A stretch of DNA of 8,355 nucleotides. Source: JAIEPT01 sp038217425 (GTDB lineage: Bacteria; Planctomycetota; Planctomycetia; Gemmatales; Gemmataceae). Location: the NCBI GenBank assembly GCA_038217425.1, contig JBBQPM010000251.1, positions 1-8,355 on the forward strand, in the 5' to 3' direction. Shown here piece by piece: positions 1-6,619 of this stretch. Position numbers and translations under genes: made by a program. The stretch's first letter is position 1; the number at the start of each line of letters is the position of its first letter. The notes under the pieces were generated by a model that worked only from the letters and a program-made list of their open reading frames with translations, was not told the origin of the DNA and did no database searches.

Positions 1-1
1 A

Positions 2-1165
2 TTTGGACGTGTAGTTGTGCGGCAAATACGGGTTGCGAAAATCGTCGCCGAACGCGAACTGAAGCACGCGCATTCCGGGGAGTTCGAACTGATCGCGCAG
101 GGCCTCGACCTCGGGCGTGATCACGCCCAGATCCTCGGCGACCAGCGGCAACGAACCCAGTCCCTTGCGGACGGCGGCGAGGAAGTCGGCGCCGGGGCCT
201 TTGACCCAGCGGCCCGTTTTCGCGGTCGCGCTCGAGGCAGGGACTTCCCAGTAGGCCTCGAAACCGCGGAAGTGATCGAGCCGAACTGTGTCGACGAGCG
301 CGAGCGTCGCCCGGAGCCGTTCGATCCACCAGGCGTAGCCTGTCTCTTTGAGCTTGGCCCAGTCGTAGAGGGGATTGCCCCAGAGCTGGCCGTCGGCGTT
401 GAAGTAATCGGGGGGGACGCCGGCCACGGCCTTGGGATTACGGTCGGCGTCGAACTGAAAGAGTTCCGGATGCGCCCAGACGTCGGCCGAGTCGCGGGCC
501 ACGAAGATCGGGATGTCCCCCAGGATCTTGATGCCGCGTTTGGAGGCGTAATCGTGCAGGAAGAACCACTGGCGAAAGAAGAGAAACTGCTGAAACGCGT
601 GCAGCCCCATGCCGTCCGCGAGATCGGCCTGCGCCTTGGCGAGCACCGCGGGCTCTCGGCGCCGGAGGTCCGCGGGCCATTCCTGACTTCCTCGACCCAG
701 ATAGTGGTCCTTGATGGCCATGAAAAGCGTGTAGTCGCCGAGCCAGTGTTTCTTTTCTTCGCGAAAGGCGTCGAACGCGCCGCGCAGATTGCCGGCCCGG
801 CCGTTACGAAAGTTTTCGTAAGCCCGCATCAGGATGCGTTGTTTGAAAGAGATTACGGCGGCGTAGTCGACGTTGTCGGCGGGGAAGTTGGCGCCGCTCC
901 AGTCGCGGTCGTCGATGAATCCTTCCTCGCGCAGGCTCTGCGGACTCACCAGCAGCGGATTGCCCGCGAAGGCGGAGAAACTCGAGTACGGCGAGTTGCC
1001 CGCCCCGGGCGGGTTGAGCGGCAAGATCTGCCACCACGTTTGCCGGGCGCTCACCAGCCAATCGATCCAGGCGTAGGCGGCGGAGCCCAGGTCGCCGACG
1101 CCGAAGGTGCCGGGCAGGGAAGTCGGATGAAGCAAAATGCCGGCGGAGCGAGTGGGGTGGGCCAT
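2..1165 (-). CDS. malQ: 4-alpha-glucanotransferase (amylomaltase, GH77), C-terminus cut by window edge
   Basis: Cytoplasmic enzyme of glycogen/maltodextrin metabolism that transfers alpha-1,4-glucan segments between oligosaccharides (disproportionation). From ATG at 1165 the frame is open for 388 codons to the left edge; the family is usually about 500 residues, so roughly the last quarter is missing. Family landmarks visible: GILLHPTSLPG at residues 9-19 followed by GVGDLG, WWQILPLNPPG (44-54), NSPYSSFSAFAGNP (57-70), GDIPIFVARDSADVW (216-230), GVPPDYF and GQLWGNPLYDW (249-269). The GH77 nucleophile is Asp297 in RLDHFRGF and the acid/base is Glu344 in AEDLG. The third catalytic Asp, in the family's THDN motif, would lie beyond the edge. 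The start is chosen because the family N-terminus follows it directly, but no Shine-Dalgarno is visible upstream. It lies 116 bp after the redox gene on the same strand, behind a strong hairpin. Identity is very secure; whether the gene is intact cannot be seen. Confidence 0.96.
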   Translation of the reverse strand, partial: MAHPTRSAGILLHPTSLPGTFGVGDLGSAAYAWIDWLVSARQTWWQILPLNPPGAGNSPYSSFSAFAGNPLLVSPQSLREEGFIDDRDWSGANFPADNVDYAAVISFKQRILMRAYENFRNGRAGNLRGAFDAFREEKKHWLGDYTLFMAIKDHYLGRGSQEWPADLRRREPAVLAKAQADLADGMGLHAFQQFLFFRQWFFLHDYASKRGIKILGDIPIFVARDSADVWAHPELFQFDADRNPKAVAGVPPDYFNADGQLWGNPLYDWAKLKETGYAWWIERLRATLALVDTVRLDHFRGFEAYWEVPASSATAKTGRWVKGPGADFLAAVRKGLGSLPLVAEDLGVITPEVEALRDQFELPGMRVLQFAFGDDFRNPYLPHNYTSK

Positions 1166-1199
1166 GTTACTTATCAAAACGTTCGAATGTGTACGGAAT

Positions 1200-1267
1200 C
1201 GTTTAGCCGCCGCGCCCTCGCGGCGCGAACTTGTGCGGTCGCGCCGCGAGGGCGCGGCGGCGAAACG
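1200..1267. repeat. Strong inverted repeat, REP-doublet (REPIN-like) or hairpin element
   Basis: Two 28-base arms (1200-1227 and 1240-1267) are complementary at 27 of 28 positions; the only mismatch is A1205 against G1262. The inner 22 bp (1206-1227 with 1240-1261) pair perfectly and are almost entirely G and C. The 12-base centre is 1228-1239. Each arm also contains its own 7-bp palindrome around a 4-base loop: CGCCGCG-CCCT-CGCGGCG at 1208-1225, with its mirror copy at 1242-1259. The element can therefore fold as one long hairpin or as two side-by-side hairpins, the geometry of REP doublets. It starts 15 bases after the stop of the redox gene as that gene is transcribed, and ends 35 bases before the malQ start. 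No T-run follows on either strand, so it is not a classic intrinsic terminator, although such a stem could still attenuate transcription or protect the mRNA 3' end. Dispersed-repeat identity is inferred; no second copy is in the window. Confidence 0.85.
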
Positions 1268-1281
1268 TTAGTGTATGACGT

Positions 1282-4200
1282 TCAATCCTTCTTGGACTGA
1301 AACGCCCGATGCTTCTCGTCGCCCCCCGCCGAGATGTACGCCAGGAGATCCAGGATGTCCTCCGGGTTCATGCGTCCCAGGAGTCCCTCGGGCATGATCG
1401 AAATACTCAGCTCGAAACGCTCGTCAATCGAATCCTTCTTGAGCAGGATCGGCGGCTCGATCGCATTGCGCGCGACCTTCACCGTCTTGGCGTCTTCCTC
1501 GAGGATGATCCCTTCGATCTGCTTGCCGTCGTCCATCGCAAAGCGCATCACCTTGTATTTCTTGTCGATGATTTTCGACGGATGCAAGATCTCGGTGAGC
1601 AAGTCGGCAGCGGTCCATTTCGCGTCCTTCACTTTCTTCGGCAGCGTGGCGAGATCGGGGCCGATGACGCCCCCTTGTCCCTCGATCTTGTGACACTGGG
1701 CGCAGGTGCCGAGCTTGAAGAGATCCCGGCCGCGGGCGAACGAGCGGCCTTGATCGACGCGCGCGAGATCGTCCGCGAGCAATTCGAGCGTCCACTTCTT
1801 GGTGACGAGTGGTTTGACGCGGTCGGCCACCGGGATCTTCGAGAGATCGGGGACGACGTGCATGATGCCGTTCATGACGGGCCAATGTCCGGGGAACGTA
1901 CAAACAAACACATACCGGCCCGGCGTCTTCGGAGCGGCGGTGAGGTTGAGCCGATCGCTCTCGCGCGGCTGCAAAAGCCGAGTCGCGGCGATCACGTTCG
2001 GCGATTTCGGCACGAAGCCGAGGGCGAACGCATTGGGTAACGCCGCCATCGCCTCGGCTTTCTGACCGATCTCGGTGAGACTTCCGGGCGCCGCGATGAC
2101 GAGGTTGTGCGGCATGATATCGGTGTTGTCGAGTACGATGATGACCTGTTTGCCCGCTTGCACGGTAAACTCGCCGACGTCGAAAGCGGTGTTGTGCGGG
2201 ATGGCGCCGATGCGAACGATCTGCACCTCGTACTGGGCGAATTCTTTACGAAGCGCTTCGTCGCCCGAAAGCCCGGTGAGATCAACGCCGAGCTGGACGA
2301 CGTCGAGGATCGCCGCCTCGCCGCGTTCTTGAGGCGTCGCTTTCTTGACCGCCGTCAGGAGCGCCTCGGCCAGCGACTTGAATTCCGCCTGGGGCCATTT
2401 CGTCTTGGGGAGACGCTGCATGGCGCGGATGGCGGCGTCGCGCTCGAGATCCTTGCGGATGAGCCCGGCGAGGGCCGTGAAGACGTCGGCTTCGCGCTCG
2501 GGGATCGTCACCAATGCTCCGATCGCCGCCAACCGCAGCTGCCGTTCCGGGTCGGCCTGCAACGGGATCACGACCGAGGGCATCGGCGCTTTCAGCCCGG
2601 ACTTCGTGAAGACCGGCTTGCGATGCGTGTCGAGCACCGTGAGCGTAAAGCCTTCCAACCGCTCGGCCATGCCTTTGTCCTTGCGATTGTAGATCGTGAT
2701 CGACGTGATCGGCAGCTCGCTGAGCAGATCGAGTTCCCACCACGGATCGGTTTCGTTTTCCTTGGTGTGCGTTTGGCCGCCGTCGGCGAAGAGCCCGCCG
2801 ATCTTGCCGTCGATCGCCCGGCTGGCGCCGCCGTTGTTCGCGGTCGATTTCTGCGACGCCTTGCCGAAACGGGCGACGTTCTGCCCGCCGCTGGTGACGA
2901 TGACTTCCGCGAGCGTGAGCGTTCGTTTCGTTCCGGGGAGCGAGATCCGCACGTAGCGGCCCTGCACGGTCTGGGACGCGCTGCCCATCATCTCCTTGGG
3001 GACGCCGTCGAGCAGAGGGCGAACCTTGGTGAAACTCTCCGTGCGAAGTTTCGCATCAGGCAGAATCGCGATCGCCTCGACGACGTCGGTGAACGTCGTC
3101 AGATTCTTCGAAGCCTCGGCCCACACCCGCTCCAGCGATTGGTCCGCGGTGATGAGGGCGACGTAGGCGACCTGCCGCGTCATCGACATGCGCGCCCCGT
3201 GCGCGAGCTTCTCGATCTCGGGCCGCAGCCGCGTTAGTTCCGCGGTGGGCCTGCCGGTGAGCAGATGGCCCAGGTCGTGGATGACGGCGTCGGATTGGCC
3301 GTGGCCTCCTTTGTCGATGCGCTGAATGGCGGCGAAGAGTTCAGCGAGGAAGTCGGTCTTGTTCGCCCTGGCCAGGCCGTCAATGGCCTCGACGCGCACC
3401 TGCGGCAACACGCCGTCGCGCGCCAGGAGGGCATGGAACACGGGCACGGTGCGGGCGATCTTCATCAGCTCCTGCGTCGAGAGCTGCGCGAGAAGGTAAC
3501 TTTGCCCGGCGGCGTTCTTGACGGCGAACGGTTGGCCTGTCTGCACGAACGGCTTCCAGATCGGCTCGAGCGATTTCATCGTTTCGCCGATCCCGTAGTC
3601 GAGGTAGTAATCGGTCGGATGCTGCAACGCGTCGAGCGCGATCTCCGCCGACTTCGCTTCGCGGAAGTAGCTGAGCGCGATGATCGCCTCGAGACGCACG
3701 CGCGGATGGACGTCGTTGACCTGATCCTGAAGCCAGGCGAGGCACTTGGCGTTTCCCAGACGATCGCGGTCGTTGCGCAGCGCCCGCGTCGCCGCCGCTC
3801 GGGCGCGGTAATCCTTGGCCCGCAGCAGACGCTCGAGCAGCTTCTCGTTGTTGACGTGGCTCCCCTGGTAGACCCACAGGGCCTCCAGCAGCAGATGTTC
3901 GTACTGTTCGTCCTGCGGGTCGAGCTGCATCACCCACGGATCGAGGGCGGTTTTCACCTCGCTCGCCTTGCGTTCGCGCAGCTCGGCACGAACGCGATAG
4001 CGCGTACGATCTTCATGGAGTTTCAACAGTTCGAGCAGATTGGCGATCGGCTCGCGGTGGATCTTCGCTGGCTGCACCAGATCTCGGCCCTTGTAGGTGA
4101 TGCGCCAGATTCGGCCGTGGTAGTGATCCCGACCCGGGTCGCGGAGCGAATATTGCATGTGCCCGATCAGCGGGTTGTACCAGTCGATGATGTAGAGCGC

Positions 4201-6456
4201 GCCGTCGGGGCCGAACGAGATCGCCACCGGCCGGAAGTTCTTGTCCTTCGATTGGAGCAACGGTTCCACCTCTTTCGACGTGAAGCCCGAGCCCTCCTCG
4301 ATGACCTTGTGCTGCTTGATGCCCTGGAAGCCGATGTTGTTGTTGACGAGGAAGTTCCCCTGTGCCTCGGGGGGGAAGTGTCGGCTACTGACGATCTCGC
4401 AACCGCAGGTGGGGCGAACGACGGTGGTAAAGACCTTCATGGCCGGGTGCTGCGCGGGATAGTCGATCTTGCCGGTAAGGGGCAGGCCGAAGTAATTGGA
4501 GCCGCCGGAAGCGTCGGCGATGAAGTTTTGGCCCCACTTGTCGTAGACATGGCCCCACGGGTTGGCGAAGTTGTACGAGACCATCGTCTCGAGCTTGAAG
4601 TTACTCGGCTGAAGGCGGTAGATGCCCGCGTCGCGCTGGCGCAGGGCGCCAAACGGCGTCTCGGTGTTGGTGCGGTGGAAGATGCCTTCGTGGATGAGCA
4701 TGGCGCCTTCGGGCGTCCACTGAAACGCATGCACGGCATGATGGCTGTCGCCGGTGCCGAAGCCGTGCAGGATGACCTCGCGGACGTCGGCGCGGTCATC
4801 GTCGGTGGTATCCTTGAGGAAGGTGATGTTCGGTTGGGTGCCGACGTAGACTCCGCCGCTTCCGAGTTCGATGCCGGTGGGCAAATACAGGCGGTCGGCG
4901 AAGACCTTGTGCTTATCGGCCTTGCCGTCGCCGTCGGAATCCTCGAGGATCAGAATCTTGTCGTTGGGAGGATAGCCGGGCAGGATGTGCGGATAGGACG
5001 GCATCGTCGTCACGTACATGCGTCCCTTGGCGTCCCAGGCCATGGCGAGCGGATCGTGCAGCGGGAAATCCTTCTCCGAGGCCCAGAGATTGATCTGGTA
5101 CCCTTCGGGTAGAATGAAGTCTTTAATCGCTTCTTCTGGGGCCTTCGCGGTATCGAATTCCTTGCCGCCGATGACGCCTTGCTTCTGCTTGTAGACCTCG
5201 GCGGTGCTGAGCGGCGGTTTCTCGCTGCGGACGATCGCTTTGACGCGGGCCGGTACTTTCGCGATCTTGAGATGCGCCGACTCGATACTGGCATGGCGAA
5301 TATGCGAGTGAATGACGCTATCGTGCTCGTCGACGATCTTGCGCTGCTGCTCAAACTCGGCAGGGAAGTTGACGACGCCGAACGGCTCCTTGCGCCGGCC
5401 GTAGATGTACTCGCCGTTGACGGCGCGCCAGGCATAGAAGAACTCCGTGTTACGATCGACGACCGCGAGCCGCAGCATCTCGCCCGCTTCTTGCCAGGGG
5501 CTCGACAGGATCGCCTGCCCCGTCGGCAGCGTCTTCTTCGACATCGGCTGCCAGATGACGCCGTTCATTTCCAGAGCCAGCAGCTTGTCGGGGACCTTCG
5601 CGGACATGATCCTCGGCAAGCGATCGGCGAGGCTTTCGTGTACTTTACTGCCGAAGGGGGGCGGCGGCGCGAGATACTTGATGAGCTTGGCTTGCCGGGT
5701 GAACTCGCTGGGCCCGTCGAGATTGAGCACCGGCCCCGCCTTGGTGAGGCCCAGGCCGTCGATCAGGAAATGCGCCGTCGCCCAGTGGCCGTAGCGCGTC
5801 AAATGGATGCCGTTAAACGTCAGCGCCTGCCCGGTCTTGTCGTTCATGACCGCCAGGGTGGGCGTGAAGAGGTCGACGAACGGAATCTCATTCCCGCCGG
5901 CGATCGTTTTCATGCGTTTGACGTAGTTGGCGAGATCCTTGTTATGCGGCGTGGGATCGCGGAACTGTCCGCCGAGCTTTTCGTGAGCGATCGGGCTGAC
6001 GAGGACCATGCGCGGGGGCGATTTGTCGTTCCAGGTCCGCTTGCCGTATGCCTTGACGAGCGTATCGAGTTGTTCGGAGAAGGCGTCGAGACCTTTGTCG
6101 CCGGCGAACGAGTCGTTCATACCGAAAAAGAGGAAGAGGACGTCGGCCTTCTGCTCCTTGAGATACTTGTCGATGCCGCCGAAGTTGAGGGCGCGGATGG
6201 CGGATTCGCCCTTGGCAAGATCCTGCAAGAGCCATTCGGGCGTGTCGGCGGAGAAGGCGAGATTGCGGAACGTCAGATGATGGTTGGGAAACTGCGAATG
6301 CAGCAGGCTTTCGAAATCGCCGAAGAGGGCTTCGCGTTCGGCCAGGGTTTCGCCGACGAAGCAGATGCGATCGTTGGGCTTGAGCTCGAGCTTGGGCTGG
6401 GCGTGCACGGAGGAGGCGACGAGTAGTCCGGCGAGGGCGAGACGGCAAAGGTTCAT
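1282..6456 (-). CDS. Secreted multidomain redox protein: SGNH-like module, PVC-type dehydrogenase propeller, HEAT, F5/8C, azurin-like copper domain, cytochrome c
   Basis: A 1724-residue protein, probably a periplasmic or surface oxidoreductase; the substrate is unknown. Numbering is from ATG 6456. Domains in order: signal peptide 1-19 (cleavage after VHA); SGNH-like module about 24-400, with GET at 35-37, GMND at 112-115 and NGIH at 215-218; Pirellula/Verrucomicrobium-type membrane-bound dehydrogenase beta-propeller about 441-790, with acidic Ca-type loops DSDGDGKAD (506-514) and DTTDDDRAD (549-557) and a CGC pair (684-686); HEAT-like helices about 840-1150; F5/8 type C-like domain about 1164-1300; more HEAT about 1301-1360; azurin-like domain about 1411-1536 with type 1 copper ligands His1450, Cys1519, His1524 and Met1528 (CTFPGHWPVM); cytochrome c domain about 1575-1715 with CAQCH (1585-1589) and likely axial Met1688 (IMPEG). 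The frame extends to an ATG at 6507, but 6456 is preferred: it opens the signal peptide, has AGGA 7 bases upstream, and 6507 lies inside the promoter. Electron flow from propeller through copper to heme is inference. Confidence 0.93.
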   Translation of the reverse strand: MNLCRLALAGLLVASSVHAQPKLELKPNDRICFVGETLAEREALFGDFESLLHSQFPNHHLTFRNLAFSADTPEWLLQDLAKGESAIRALNFGGIDKYLKEQKADVLFLFFGMNDSFAGDKGLDAFSEQLDTLVKAYGKRTWNDKSPPRMVLVSPIAHEKLGGQFRDPTPHNKDLANYVKRMKTIAGGNEIPFVDLFTPTLAVMNDKTGQALTFNGIHLTRYGHWATAHFLIDGLGLTKAGPVLNLDGPSEFTRQAKLIKYLAPPPPFGSKVHESLADRLPRIMSAKVPDKLLALEMNGVIWQPMSKKTLPTGQAILSSPWQEAGEMLRLAVVDRNTEFFYAWRAVNGEYIYGRRKEPFGVVNFPAEFEQQRKIVDEHDSVIHSHIRHASIESAHLKIAKVPARVKAIVRSEKPPLSTAEVYKQKQGVIGGKEFDTAKAPEEAIKDFILPEGYQINLWASEKDFPLHDPLAMAWDAKGRMYVTTMPSYPHILPGYPPNDKILILEDSDGDGKADKHKVFADRLYLPTGIELGSGGVYVGTQPNITFLKDTTDDDRADVREVILHGFGTGDSHHAVHAFQWTPEGAMLIHEGIFHRTNTETPFGALRQRDAGIYRLQPSNFKLETMVSYNFANPWGHVYDKWGQNFIADASGGSNYFGLPLTGKIDYPAQHPAMKVFTTVVRPTCGCEIVSSRHFPPEAQGNFLVNNNIGFQGIKQHKVIEEGSGFTSKEVEPLLQSKDKNFRPVAISFGPDGALYIIDWYNPLIGHMQYSLRDPGRDHYHGRIWRITYKGRDLVQPAKIHREPIANLLELLKLHEDRTRYRVRAELRERKASEVKTALDPWVMQLDPQDEQYEHLLLEALWVYQGSHVNNEKLLERLLRAKDYRARAAATRALRNDRDRLGNAKCLAWLQDQVNDVHPRVRLEAIIALSYFREAKSAEIALDALQHPTDYYLDYGIGETMKSLEPIWKPFVQTGQPFAVKNAAGQSYLLAQLSTQELMKIARTVPVFHALLARDGVLPQVRVEAIDGLARANKTDFLAELFAAIQRIDKGGHGQSDAVIHDLGHLLTGRPTAELTRLRPEIEKLAHGARMSMTRQVAYVALITADQSLERVWAEASKNLTTFTDVVEAIAILPDAKLRTESFTKVRPLLDGVPKEMMGSASQTVQGRYVRISLPGTKRTLTLAEVIVTSGGQNVARFGKASQKSTANNGGASRAIDGKIGGLFADGGQTHTKENETDPWWELDLLSELPITSITIYNRKDKGMAERLEGFTLTVLDTHRKPVFTKSGLKAPMPSVVIPLQADPERQLRLAAIGALVTIPEREADVFTALAGLIRKDLERDAAIRAMQRLPKTKWPQAEFKSLAEALLTAVKKATPQERGEAAILDVVQLGVDLTGLSGDEALRKEFAQYEVQIVRIGAIPHNTAFDVGEFTVQAGKQVIIVLDNTDIMPHNLVIAAPGSLTEIGQKAEAMAALPNAFALGFVPKSPNVIAATRLLQPRESDRLNLTAAPKTPGRYVFVCTFPGHWPVMNGIMHVVPDLSKIPVADRVKPLVTKKWTLELLADDLARVDQGRSFARGRDLFKLGTCAQCHKIEGQGGVIGPDLATLPKKVKDAKWTAADLLTEILHPSKIIDKKYKVMRFAMDDGKQIEGIILEEDAKTVKVARNAIEPPILLKKDSIDERFELSISIMPEGLLGRMNPEDILDLLAYISAGGDEKHRAFQSKKD

Positions 6457-6463
6457 GGCGAGA

Positions 6464-6467
6464 TCCT
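6464..6467 (-). promoter_or_regulatory. Ribosome binding site that decides the redox-protein start
   Basis: On the minus strand AGGA stands 7 bases before ATG 6456, the codon that opens a clean signal peptide (MNLCRLALAGLLVASSVHA). It supports this start over the in-frame ATG at 6507, which would put 17 non-signal-like residues in front of the signal peptide. Confidence 0.65.
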
Positions 6468-6489
6468 GGAAAGAATTGGCGACGCAGCA

Positions 6490-6518
6490 ATTGTAAGCGA
6501 GGAGCACGGCGGGAGCAA
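6490..6518 (-). promoter_or_regulatory. Predicted sigma70-type promoter for the redox-protein gene
   Basis: Reading the minus strand, TTGCTC (6518-6513) is followed after exactly 17 bases by TACAAT (6495-6490), which matches the sigma70 -10 consensus at five of six positions. Transcription would begin near 6483, giving a leader of about 27 bases before ATG 6456. This fits the AGGA site and places the alternative ATG at 6507 between the -35 and -10 boxes. It was found by eye only; planctomycete promoters are less well described than those of enterics. Confidence 0.5.
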
Positions 6519-6551
6519 CCTACGCGGGGGGGTGCGGATCGGCATATTTTC

Positions 6552-6580
6552 TTGCAACCGCCGTGGCCCGCGAGTATGCT
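6552..6580 (+). promoter_or_regulatory. Predicted sigma70-type promoter for the secreted protease gene
   Basis: TTGCAA (6552-6557) and TATGCT (6575-6580) are separated by exactly 17 bases; each matches its sigma70 consensus at four of six positions. Transcription would start near 6587, leaving a leader of about 33 bases that contains the GGAG ribosome site. The -10 box is embedded in a small palindrome, GCGAG-TATG-CTCGC (6570-6583), which could be a regulator site. The -35 box lies 34 bp from the -35 of the divergent redox-gene promoter. Confidence 0.45.
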
Positions 6581-6609
6581 CGCTGAGTGGGCTCCTCGAA
6601 GCTTCTTTC

Positions 6610-6613
6610 GGAG
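6610..6613 (+). promoter_or_regulatory. Ribosome binding site of the secreted protease gene
   Basis: GGAG lies 6 bases before ATG 6620, good Shine-Dalgarno placement. It fixes the start that opens the signal peptide MRGIAPLVVVLAAGWFVPATHA. The preceding bases CGAA (6597-6600) and TTCG (6607-6610) can form a small hairpin that partly covers the site. Confidence 0.65.
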
Positions 6614-6619
6614 ATTTTC

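Noticed and set aside
1200..1267. Classic rho-independent terminator
   Set aside because: The stem is strong, but no T-run follows it on either strand, so the sequence does not meet the usual definition.
17..1300. Plus-strand open frame (427 codons) opposite malQ
   Set aside because: The minus strand has canonical GH77 motifs through this region. The plus frame also reads through the inverted repeat, which suggests chance openness.
3265..5112. Long plus-strand open frame (615 codons) opposite the redox gene, with similar ones at 2107-3237 and 5179-6426
   Set aside because: All are antisense to a gene with many clear domains; the translations are rich in Arg, Val, Asp and Glu without family motifs and no ribosome site was noted.
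6187..6196. Second copy of the inverted-repeat arm (10-base match to 1248-1257)
   Set aside because: Only 10 GC-rich bases match, inside a coding region and without the paired arm; chance is enough.
6439..6456. Lipoprotein signal because of a Cys at residue 4 of the redox protein
   Set aside because: The Cys precedes the hydrophobic stretch and has no lipobox; the cleavage-like VHA site points to an ordinary signal peptide.
6457..6507. Seventeen-codon N-terminal extension of the redox protein from ATG 6507
   Set aside because: It would bury the signal peptide, starts between the predicted -35 and -10 boxes, and the downstream ATG has a good AGGA site.
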